DNA of 64,000 bases, from contig JAILWY010000024.1 of assembly GCA_022113835.1 (NCBI GenBank), forward strand, positions 810,501 to 874,500, read 5' to 3'. The translations under genes were made by a program, and so were the position numbers. Position 1 is the stretch's first letter; every line of letters begins with the position of its first letter. The notes under the pieces are model-generated. The model had not been told where the DNA came from and made no database searches. It saw only the letters and a program-made list of their open reading frames with translations. This DNA is from Atopsyche davidsoni (lineage: Eukaryota > Arthropoda > Insecta > Trichoptera > Hydrobiosidae). Below are positions 26,113-37,593 of the stretch, piece after piece.

Positions 26113-27033
26113 ATATAGTAGTAACTTACCCTTTTGGGTGATTTAATACTGATAATATGTTTACCTTTCACTCGGTGTAAACTCTCCACCGCCCAGATTT
26201 CACCTGTCTGCATTTGTCGGTGTCATTGATGGAAATTAGAGTATACTGGAGTGAAAATGAAATAATGGATTTCTAAATGACAGAAATCAGATTTTAATTA
26301 ATTTGTGCAGGCTCCAATTGTTTACTGGCCATAAGTTTTAAATTCGAGTCAAGTATATATTTTTTTTAATTCTGGAGACATCATTATTAGTAATTTTTCT
26401 TATGATCATTATAAACAAGATAACTATCTCTTGCGCTTATGACCTAATACTCTTATTGACTGGCATGGTTAATTATATATTAATTTCAACAGATTATCTA
26501 AGCTAGTCCGTCTTCCGCTCGTGAAGTAAATTTCAACCCAATAGTAAGCAAGTTGCTGACAGGAAATTGGACAAACCAGCTCTATAAAACATCAATGTTC
26601 TAGATCTGGTGCGCTCGTAAAAAATAACTTTTTTTCAAAATAAAGTTACGAATTTCTCATCATGTTAAAACTGATGTTTCATTTTAATCCTATGCACCTC
26701 AACTAATGGATTATTAATTTGGACATGCAATTATGTTTCATTAATTACAAAACTTTCCAATGTTTCATAAACCTACGTAAAATCTTTATAATTGTCACAA
26801 TTGTTGCTGTATTTGAGGATATGTAGATCATTGAATGGGCAAACAATAATTAAATAATATGAATGTTTTCAAAGTCACCTTAGGTACTGGATTAATTTTT
26901 TTTTTTATCTATCTGGGTTTTTGTCATTATTTATTCCAGTTATGCGTATCAATATTTTGTACGAGCAGTGGAGCTGGCCTTTTTTTTTTTTCTTGCGACT
27001 TGCAACATTGATTATTTTGAAAGCATTTAGCAA
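26113..27033. other. Spacer between zinc-finger gene B and RNASEH1
   Basis: AT-rich. A possible polyadenylation signal AATAAA lies at 26639-26644. The last 45 bp before RNASEH1 contain a T-run and the promoter-like 20-mer. Nothing else is recognised. Confidence 0.5.
26991..27010 (+). promoter_or_regulatory. Promoter-like 20-mer immediately upstream of RNASEH1
   Basis: TCTTGCGACTTGCAACATTG, directly after a run of T and 24 bp before the first ATG. It differs at two of 20 positions from the element at 24406-24425. If this is a core-promoter element, the transcript would begin very near the first ATG, which would favour leaky scanning to the second Met. Confidence 0.35.
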
Positions 27034-28660
27034 ATGTCAAATGCGTGGAGTTGCGGTAATTTCATACGAGATCTCAATGTTGTTTTAAGTTCATACATTC
27101 GTAATATGCCTTTCTACGCAGTAGCGAAGGGAAGAAAGTCCGGGATTTTCTCGACATGGCCAGAATGCGAAGGCCAGGTGAAGGGTTTCAATGGAGCGAG
27201 GTTCAAAAAGTTCGCGACCGAAAGTGAAGCTAGAAACTTCGTCAACGGAGGAAGCCAGCAGTCCGCCGGAGCGTCTAAACAAAAGCCAGCGTTTAATAAT
27301 ATTAATAGAAAATTTTCGACTAAATCTACAGCTAATTTCTCAAAGAATAGCGGCGCTGCGCGCTACAACAGAAGTGTCAACGAAAACGATGAGGTGATGC
27401 GACAAATGGACAAGATCGAATCGGAAGTCGAAAACATAAAAAATAGATGTGAAAATCGAACAGCCGACACCAGGAAAAAAAGCAATCGAGAAATTTCTGG
27501 AACAATGTTGATAGAACCTTTAGCATATTGTCCTAGTAGCAGCACATCGCAGCCTTCGAAGCGACCTCTGGACACCTTTACATCTGAACCTGCTAATAAG
27601 AGATTAAAAACAGTGAGCAAATCAAACGGAAATATATCCTATGACTTTGCCGAGAATGAGGCGGGCTTCGTAGAAGTGTACACTGATGGGGCTTGTTCAA
27701 ACAACGGCACGAAGGTGGCCCGCGCCGGCTTGGGAGTCTACTTCGGGGAGGATCATCCCTTGAATGCGAGCGAGCCTGTGTCGGGGCGCGCCACCAACAA
27801 CTGCGGAGAGATTCAGGCCGCCACCAAGGCCATCAACCTGGCGCATCGGGTGGGAATTGAAAAGCTGTGCATCAAGACTGACTCCAAGTTTGTCATTAAT
27901 GCCATCACCAAATGGATGACTGGTATTTGACTTGATTTGCTATACTAATTTAATATTTTACTAAATAATACATATAAATTTAAATAAAATACGAAGCATA
28001 TTGTGATGACTATCAAACATTTTCACCAGTATTCTCTGCCTGTATTTGACTGATTTTATTTGATTGATTATTTAAGTTTCAACAGATAAATAATAAGTAA
28101 ATCGTAATACTTTTTTTCACTTCCCTATTAAGCATTTTCAAGGCAGGTTACCCTAGATTTTTTATCGTGAACAATGTGATTATATTCTTACCAACAAGAA
28201 GAAATACAATTTTATTACAAAAATAATTTTATTATAATAAAAACCTTATTTATCCTTTTTTTTAAAAAAATATTTTTAATGAAAGAATGCAACAATACAA
28301 AAATATAGTTGTTTTATTTTTATGAAAACAATATAATTGTCGCATGTATATTAGAGGCAGTGTTGTTTTTATATTCCTCAAGTTTTCATTTTATTGATAG
28401 AAAACTTCAATTCACCACCGTTCGTAATGTATCAACAGTTATCCTCATTTAGAATTTTTTATCTTGCAGGCTGGAAGAAGAAAGGTTGGAAACTCGCCTC
28501 CGGACAGCCAGTCAAGAACGAGATAGATTTCAAGGAATTAGATAAAGCCGCAAAACAGTTGCAGTTGAAGTGGGAGTATGTGAACGCGCACAAGGGCATT
28601 CACGGAAACGAGAGGGCGGACCAGCTCGCCAAGGAAGGAGCCACAAAATATGGAACGTGA
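27034..28660 (+). CDS. RNASEH1: Ribonuclease H1
   Basis: Cuts the RNA strand of RNA-DNA hybrids: R-loops in the nucleus and, in animals, primers and hybrids in mitochondria. Exons 27034-27922 and 28470-28660 join in phase 1 (ACT-G|gtattt, cttgcag) to give 359 residues. The hybrid-binding domain is at residues 26-72 (FYAVAKGRKSGIFSTWPECE...VKGF.GARFKKF). A Ser/Asn/Lys-rich linker follows, then the catalytic domain from about 213. The four acidic catalytic residues are present: D218 (YTDGACSNNG), E259 (NNCGEIQAA), D283 (KTDSKF) and D347 (GNERADQLA). The active-site His is H337. The first Met adds 24 residues that could be a mitochondrial leader, and Met25 (27106) fits the shorter nuclear start, as in human RNASEH1. 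The intron splits TG-W inside the catalytic domain. Confidence 0.97.
27923..28469 (+). other. Intron of RNASEH1
   Basis: Phase-1 intron of 547 bp, very AT-rich. Nothing else is seen. Confidence 0.9.
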
Positions 28661-28798
28661 TGATTATCCGGTTATGATTACATTTATAAGTCGTTCCTTT
28701 TAATTTTGATATTTCTATTTTCTTCAATTTTTACCTGTGGCGTGTAGCGAGTAAGAATTTCAGACACCAAAAGAAGCCTAATCATGTAAAATATGATT

Positions 28799-28985
28799 AT
28801 AGAAATGGAGATTCATAGCTTAGCTGCAATGAAAATCTCTGACCGCCGTCCTTTGTCCTGAACCACCGGGCAGGGTTCAGGGGCTCGCTACCCTCAGTTT
28901 GTGCTTGAAGGATACTTTTACACAAAGCTTCCACTCCATAACCTGAACTGGTAAGAGTCGGAAGTATGACTTTTGATGTTCCCAA
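28799..28985 (+). repeat. Dispersed repeat family B, copy 2
   Basis: Contains GTGCTTGAAGGATACTTTTA followed by CACAAAGCTTCC, matching the copies at 15605-15750 and 45516-45668, and is the least AT-rich stretch of this spacer (CCACCGGGCAGGGTTCAGG). The family is not recognised. Confidence 0.45.
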
Positions 28986-31900
28986 ATAATGAGGCTACCC
29001 ACCTCCTCGATAAATTGAGATCCTTAAAAGACACTTAATAGAGATTGCTGGAAATTGTATCTTTTCCTTTGAAGTTTATCTTGAGGAATTTAAATATTAT
29101 GTATATTGTTTATCAAGTATCCTTCACTTTCACCTTTTTTGGACTATTACAGGTTATTGATTTTACTGTTAAATGCTTATGGACATTACGAAATACAAAA
29201 TATTAAAAGAACTGTAAAAATATACACCACTTGCATTTTGTGATTTTTAAAAACTGGTGAAACTTATTGCTCTGTCTGGATTCGAAGCAAAACCCCCTGG
29301 TCGCTGACGCCTTCTGCATATATTGTATACACGTCAAACTAAATGAGTTACAGACAATTGACGAGAAGAAATCAGACTTTACATTTTATTTAAGAATGGT
29401 CAGATTCATAATCCACTACAACTTGCTGCTGTCTCTTGTCAACTTCATTCAGCTTGCTAATTGGTGGGACGGGGAACTTTGTGAGGAAGTTGTCTCCCCC
29501 AACACAGGTAATCAAAAGACGTGTTTAAATTTTCTTAAACTAAACAATATATTTATTGGCTTGAGATATATTGGATCACATGTTATCTTACAAATAGCTA
29601 GAGCGATAGCACGACACCTTAACATGTACATAGGAAACGTTATAGAAAAATATAATCGTATTCAACATGAAAGGAAAAACAACGAACGGTAACACAAATT
29701 CATGCAAACAATATGTAAAGGTTCAGATCTTAGATGATTGCAATGACAGCGTGAAGAAATTAACATTTCAAATATTTTTGATACGTTACATATATTTTTT
29801 CGGCGCTTGCCAAAAACTCAAATAAATCGTGTATTATAAAATTGAGGCTCGGTTCTGTGAAAAAACATTAAAAGTAAACGTTATTCAAAATAAATATAGC
29901 GTTATATTGTTTCAAAGTTGTTTTTTTCAGTAACAAAGGTGAATAAAAAAACATGCATACGGACTAATAGGTACGTAACCTACGAATCTATTTTTATATA
30001 CCTCACTTAACTAACATTCAGATTGGAAGCATTGTAGTATATTTACTAGTGTAGTCAAATGATAAGAACCCAGCGCCCGCTTTCTGGAAGGCCCCTCAAT
30101 GAAAATAGTTGACAAGCAATGCATAAAGTGCTATTTTGTTGAATTCGTTTTATTTCTACTGTGTTTTATAACATTTTAAATAAAATTGAATTCCACCAAG
30201 TACTCTCTGTCAAAGATATTAATTGTTATATGGTTAACATTTTCGTTAACACAGCTTAGTCAGTTTATTTATTGAAATAAAAATGCCGTGTTACAAAATT
30301 AGTACAAATAAAATTCAAGACTATAAGGTCTCATTTAAAAAATGATAGCTATTTGAAAACCGCTTGTCTTGAACTTTTTCACTGAACAGCTTTTCAGAAA
30401 CCGAGCATAACAAATCTACCAGTATTATTAAAATTTTAATTTCTAATAAAGACTTTAGTATAAAAACTACACTGAAAATATTTTTAAGAAACGCCAACTA
30501 CTGTAGCTAGCCCGTTCCACGCAACGTACTGCGTGAAAATTAGGCATTGATTGCTCTTGTAATCACACTCGCTGATATTGATTTGACGCTATTTTTTTTA
30601 TTTACTATGTAATCAATGTCGGCATTTGAAACATTAAAACTAATTCCTTGTGTAAAATTTTGGATGAGCAATTACAATGCTGGGAGTTATAACATAAATA
30701 TGGTTTAGTTACACTCAACATGTTAGGTCTATGAGCTCTGGTACCTACATTAGAATATGTCAATTTTAACTAAGACAGTAAATATAATATATGATTTAAA
30801 GCCAAAATCAGACTGGACTTATACAAATCTGGGACCGAGAGATTGACGGAGATGAGTACTTGATTTTTATGATATTAGCGCCTTGGGATTATAATATAAT
30901 GTAAAATCCATAAAATGTGAATCTGTCAGTTACTGTCAACTGTATTAAACTGATTCTGTGCAAAATGTACGTATGTTTATGCTTAAAGATTATTCAGTCA
31001 AAATTCATAGAAATTTAACATAGCACAAGATAATACGCACGCATACATCAGAGTAATACAGGCATAATTACAGTTTTTTCACTCTGCGATGTTTCCAGCA
31101 AAAAGACCACGCTGTGTCAAAGCGCGTGTTGTATGAGAACCACATCATAAAAGGGTTAAACGTATTTCCATGGATAAAATCACAAGAATAACCAGATCCA
31201 TTGTACGGCTGTTTTAAAAATGCGTATTCTATCCTCGTTTCACCTTTCCTCATTTCTAGTGCATGCTACAAACATTGTAGCGATAAGACCACACATGTGC
31301 ATTATCTCGACAACTGTTGCTGGAAACACGCTGAAAAAAAATCTGCTGCATAAGCAGATAACTACTTGGAACTGGAAAGATGCACAGCCCAGAGCTCCGC
31401 TTCTCTCTACGCACTGGCAATTCCGAGCCGAGCAAATATTTCTATTTTCATCTACGATGGTTCTAGCTCTTAGTTCTGTAAATAATTATTTGGTGAATTT
31501 AAAGAAGACGCAAGTCAATGATAAATATATATAAAGTTTCACAGTCCGACAATGTTCTAGTAAATCACAACCAAGCTTCTAGGAGAGTGCAGACACAGAT
31601 ATGCCACGTTCGGCAACAACCCTAATGCTATAAGGACATCAACTTTGTACTTTTCAATTTCATTCCTTTTTCATATAGAATAAAAATATTGTTACAACAT
31701 CCAATATACAAAGTATCTCTTATAAACGTCACAAACAATAATTTATAAAAAGGATAGGTTCTTAAAGCAATAAAAATATCTCGTAATGATTTTTTTGAGG
31801 TTTTGTGTGTGATCAAGATTTTGTTTTTATTTTACAGTCGATATTTCGCGTCTGTTTCAGTGACATTTATCATGAAAATGATACATGGCGCCAGCTGCCT

Positions 31901-34900
31901 TCGAGCAATCCGTCGGTGCGAATGTCAGCATAACATTTTCTTTTGATATGAAGTACAGGCGGTCTCAGAGACCTTGCGACATGATGGATTAACATCTATA
32001 AAAAGTCAATATTTGCCGACATTACAGAATTTTGCACGCCAATAATCTAGTGAGGACATCCTGAAAATTATTAATACTGATTTTATTTCTTCGAATTACG
32101 AAAGACCTGTATAAATATAACACCAGATGTGGAAAATTAAAAATATTTTTAGTCTACAGAACACTTATACGAGAATATTACAATAATGAGATTTCACGTT
32201 TTCAATAATGGGAGTCGGCGTGTAATATGGTAATGATTTACCTTAATTTTTTATTTTGTAGTCGATTTTTCAGTGTCTTCCAAAAGCATGCACGGGCCCT
32301 CATCCCAGCATCCACAACATAGATTCATCATCTGCATCATGCTCAAAAAAGCTCTAGCATCTTACAGCCAAATCTCCTTATAACAAATACAAGAACGAAA
32401 TTTTTATATATAATGTATGATAATTTATATTCCTACGAGATTCCTTATAAAGTGATTTGCCTGTATTTACACTGTTGCAAATTAAATAAATTGGAAACAG
32501 AAAACGCAAGCGTGTCCACTGGTATTTTATCTTAAAATTAATCACACTATATTACATGGAAGAGTGTTCCGTTATACGAGAGGTTTCAATTCTCACTTTG
32601 TTTCAAATTAGTCTTGTTTCAAACGTTTCAAGCGAAACGATACAATGGGCGTGTACCAACAGTAATTACTAAACTAAATATATCTGAGCAAGCAAGTTTA
32701 AAAATACAAACTTATAAAATTTTCAAAATACACAAAGAATATTTTACAAATCGGCGGTTTCTTAGGTTAAGTACAAAAATAAATGTAAGTTTAAATAAAC
32801 GACACGCAATCGGTGTGTCTTCTAAGTAACATTTTTAGATAAAAACAATTATGGATAAACATTGAATTGAGTTAGTGTAAGAGACGTGTTAAATGTTAAT
32901 GCTTTGTTCTTATTGTGGGAAAACGCATGCAAGATTTCAAAACACCCCTTTTGTGTGAGGTAGTCCCACAGCCCACAAACTTAAATGTAAATTTACGTAT
33001 TTACAGAATTTCATGATACCTTAGTAATAATGGTGTGATAACCGCCACATCAGTCAGCGCACTTCGCAAGCAACAAGCTGTATGACTATGTATTCCATGT
33101 GTATTTTAAATGTGATTTTCAAGGTCACAACCTTTTCTTTTGTTAGGGTCTTGAAATGCAAGAATCGTGCAGTGCAAATATTATTAAATTTACATAAAAA
33201 AAATTATTATTTACTGTATTCTCACATTAAAATTCTGCATATTTCCAATTTGATATTTACAATACAGGCGTTTCAAAATCATAGCAACATCCGAAAAAGG
33301 GGGAGTTAATATGATTCTCTAAGTGTCACCAAAGTTTAATAAAAAAAATTACTCTGTAAATGTGATGATAATAAATATATAACAATAAAAAATGTGGTCT
33401 TAGTAGTTTAAGCAATATCTAGTTCTCCCATTTTCAAATGATGCCGTGACTTGAGCCACCGTGTATACACACTAAACAATTTTAATTGTTTTAGTATCTA
33501 GCGTCGAACTAATCCGAATCTCATGAAGACAAGTGGCATTTGGTGGATGTATATTTTAACAATGTTTATTTTTGTACAATTCACATTAAAATTCAACTGA
33601 AACCAAAATTAATACAAAACCTTAGGCCCTAGGAGTACATACTCTCATTGCAGATCTTAAACTTTAACTATTATATTAAATACATAACATACTATTATTC
33701 AGTGCTAATAACTAAGTAATCCTATTCTTTAAAAATAAAAGTAAAATTAATCCGAGATCTATGCATCTTCTTAAATAAAACAATCACTGCTGTTCTTTCC
33801 TACACAGGAGGATCTTAGGTGTGTGCAGACATTCGGCATGCGTGATAATCCCAGCTTTCAAACGCCCGTCATTTGTATACAGCATCAATGTACTTTTTAT
33901 ATATTCACCTTTACCTCAAATCATGAAGATTCAATGACACATCATAATCTGTCAAACATAGCGCCCTACATGCGTGTGATGACAAAGAATTTATGGTGTG
34001 CACGCCATTGTATTGCAATATTTCTTTGATGTCATATAAAATTTCCTCTAGCAGAAATCAGCTGATACGTAATTGACGGCTTTAAATGTTTGTATTAAGC
34101 TTAAAATCATCCTGTGTACTGTAATAAACTCGTATTTACAAAATTACTTACAATGTCCTAGATTTTAAAATCAAACTTGAACGTTTTTATACGTAATTAT
34201 AATTAATTTACCTCCTGTTATTATATCAGTAATCATTTGCAGCATTTTTTGGGTTTTCTTTCAAGTCTTCGTGTTTTCTTTGGGAGACGTCTGTACAAAT
34301 AGGACGACTGCAACGTGCATATATGTACAAAAATAGAAAATGAGCGAGTGCTGTATTTACAAGTCGTTTTTTTCTTCATTAAAGCTAATAGATTTTTACA
34401 AGAGTAGTTTTCAATGAATTGTGATAAAATTTAAAACCTACGATACTTCATTATTAATAGCGTGTGAACTCTTAGGCTAACCTTAAAACTAGACGATGTG
34501 AGTTCAGTAGACTCTCGATTCACCGAAACCTGCTCCTCTCGGAAGTTATAAACATATCCAAGACAGATTGGTTTAATTTAATGTTTAATCAAAAGCTATA
34601 AACTAAGGTAAACAATACACGTGATAACTCTCAAGAATGTTACCCATTGAAGATAGTAATTAAAATATTTTTAAAAGAGAGTTGATCGTGAAGATAAAAC
34701 CGGTCTGGCCAAGAGAGCAAGTAACTTCCGACACACGCAGACAGAGAGTCAACATCTAGCAAATCAAGAGTCGACTGTATCGTTAATACATATAATAATC
34801 CATCACGTTGAATACTTCCGTATGCCTTCACTTCCACTATGACTAGTTTTAGTTATTTCAACAATTTGTTACTTGCTTAAGTTCTTCTTTGCATTAATTT

Positions 34901-35116
34901 TTACACCGACCACGCTTCTCACTTACAATAATATTAACTAAATGCAATGGAGCCTTTTTAATGCATAAGTTATAGTTATTGGACACACTATTCCAAGTAC
35001 TTAAAATAAAATTACCTTTTTATACAACTAACCATCTTACGTGCAAATAATTGAACGACTCATTAAATTTGAACTATCTAGAAAGTGAATCAAACCAATA
35101 TTATCAACCTTGTACT

Positions 35117-35166
35117 TTCTTCGGATTCATCTTAATTGATAAATCAATTAAGATGAATCTGAAGAA
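35117..35166. repeat. Near-perfect hairpin
   Basis: Arms 35117-35140 and 35143-35166 are inverted copies with one mismatch, separated by two bases. The stem includes GATTCATCTTAATTGAT. The loop is too short for a standard microRNA precursor. Confidence 0.6.
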
Positions 35167-36155
35167 TCAATACATATTTTTTAATTTAATTATTTTGATT
35201 TCGGGTGCTAGTGACAGAGACTCCTTGCACTAAAATATCTTTACAACAAATTAACCCTACATATTTTATAGTTTTATATAATTTTTTGTTGAGGATATAT
35301 CACTTAGTGAAGTATGACTTTACTTTTTGAAGTTATTTAATTGTGTGTTTAATATTTGAATAATTAATAAAACTTTTGATCAAATTCTAAACTCACGGCA
35401 CGCCATAATAACCACATAACCATCTCCAACAGGACGTCTTTCTGTTATTTTTTTTTGAGTAGCGAGTCCAAACTAACTCTTCAATTTTGGATTTGACATT
35501 TTAAAATTAACTGTAAGATCAAAATAATTAATTAAAGACGATCACTAATTTCAAAGTATGAATTTAAATAGTCGAAAAAATTAATCTTTATAAAAAATAT
35601 TGCTATTATCATAAAAAGGGATTCTCGTGAACTTTCCAAGTCCCCGGCTTATCGCTGGCATAAAACAATTGAATTTTTCTCTACACACGTGCAATCAGTT
35701 CAACAGAAGATGATGTGGAGGTGTTAAATATATACATAACAAACACCTTGACATGCAGGAGTCCGAGTTTTCAACCACTACATCATCATTTCATTGGAAA
35801 TAGTAATTAAATCATAAAATTTACAACACAATAAAATATGGAAACTTCAAATTATTAAAAAATCGTATCATATTTTGGAGAGCTTTTGAATAACCGGCTG
35901 TTGCTCCTTGTTTTAAATGGTAATAAAAGTTTTATAAGGTTTTTAGTTGGAGAGCGCTATGAAAACGACCGAATATGCAATTCACATGTTGATGAACAAT
36001 GAGCAGTGTGCGCCAATAGTGATTTAATTCTTGGTTTTTTAAATAAAGAAATCATTAACAGTTTCAGTTGCCAATTGTTTCATTCTTAAATTTCAATGTT
36101 TTATGTACGTATTTGATGATATTTAATTTAAAAATTTACATAAAATGAACGCTAA

Positions 36156-36163
36156 TGACGTCA
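36156..36163. promoter_or_regulatory. CRE-type palindrome TGACGTCA
   Basis: An exact cAMP-response/ATF consensus (TGACGTCA) about 160 bp beyond the ZMYND8 stop codon. No gene start is visible beside it, so use is doubtful. Confidence 0.2.
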
Positions 36164-36325
36164 CGCATCATATTCACCAGAGTGATTGCGTGCATGCTGT
36201 GATATTGCATAAAAAATATATATTGCACCACTGATTTAATACATTTTTTTAAAACGATGCTATAATTCACTAGGCCATGTCTGTACACTCTACCCTATTT
36301 AACTACAGCATAACGTATCCTTTAT

Positions 36326-37593
36326 TCAGTTTTTGCTGATGTTTGAGGGCACAAATATCTGCTTGGACTGCCCACCGACAATGATGTAGCCTCCCGCTGT
36401 AGAGCTGCTGCGGGAGTCGGTGCTGTTTGACATGCTATTGATGAGGTACTGTTGCGGTGAGCTCACCGAGGGTTGGGAGACAAGCTTGTACGTGCTCGAT
36501 GGAGATGGCATCGTCCCCGCAGAACCTAAAACATCCAATATATCTTAGACATAAAATGCATAAAAAAAAACTCTTATTTCCTAATATATCTCATTGTAGG
36601 TCTTTTTTTATCTTTCCTCTATAAGTCCATTAAATTTTATGGCAAATGTAATCGTAGTATCTACTATAATAATAGCCATTGTGTGAGTGTATGTTTCATT
36701 TTTTGGTTCTCTATAGAATATCTTAAAAGATACAATGCTGATTTTTTGCACGTAAGTTCAGTAAGTTTTTCCGCAGTTATGTGCCAAATTTCAAGACGAT
36801 AGGATAATATTTTCATTTATAAACTAATTAAATAAAACTATCAAATATGCTTTATGTACGAATTATATGATTCTGTTGTTCACAGCGAGAATTTCAAATT
36901 TAGAATTTTTACAAAAAAACAAAATATGATGCTTCTAAGAAATTTCCAGTTTATGTCAGCTTGGCACAAGTACCAATTTTATTTTTAAGTTGCGTTAGAA
37001 ATTATTAATCACATCATTAATAACTTAAAATGGCTCCTAAAAAAATAACACCGTCTAAGCACAGCAAACATAATTAAAAAAGAATAGCACAATTGAACGT
37101 GATAAAGACTGCATCAAATAAAGAACAGTGCAGTGAAAGTGATTCGTTGTTTGTGACATGAAATGTGATATTTCCTAGAATGGCTTTGCTTTCGAAATTA
37201 ATATCCGGTTATTCAAAATATATGTGTACAAAATGAAATCAAATATTCATCTAATTGTCAGCCAAACATATGTTCAAACACTATTGCATCGTTCATCGAA
37301 TACGTCATTTTATGACGGGCTACATTTCTAGTTATGTTATAATAAAATACAACTCTGAATCAAAATACATCGAATGTTGGCCGACCACCAGCAAAGGTCA
37401 ATTGTTTCTCTTTGCCGTGGATCTCTTCTTTGCAGTGTTGCAGAATTATGAGAGGTTTACCGATGACAGATGTGGTGGTGACGGAGGAAGTGAGCTTGCT
37501 GAGGGCGGCGTCGGTGGCTGTGAAGGTGGAGGAGGCCTTGCCGATGGATTGCTTGCTCAGTGGAGCAGGCGTGCTGATGATCATGTTCGATGA
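36326..37593 (-). CDS. ZMYND8: ZMYND8 exons 16-17: Ser/Thr-rich C terminus
   Basis: Exon 16 (37593-37461) and exon 17 (36525-36326) encode a Ser/Thr-rich tail ending [26 protein letters not shown]. An AATAAA hexamer at 36321-36326 shares its first A with the stop codon, so either the 3' UTR is extremely short or another signal downstream is used. The intron between them (36526-37460) is AT-rich with nothing seen. Confidence 0.85.

Larger units (their letters stand above)
28661..36325. other. 7.7-kb convergent spacer between RNASEH1 and ZMYND8
   Basis: Expected to hold the 3' UTRs of both converging genes. It contains a family-B repeat copy at 28799-28985, a near-perfect 24-bp hairpin at 35117-35166, and a palindromic CRE-type site TGACGTCA at 36156-36163. 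An open frame at 29267-29692 has no recognisable domain and is not called. The remainder is AT-rich with no gene seen. Confidence 0.5.

Noticed and set aside
29267..29692. 141-codon open frame on the plus strand
   Set aside because: No recognisable domain, AT-driven composition, no paralogue or fitting splice sites; treated as chance.
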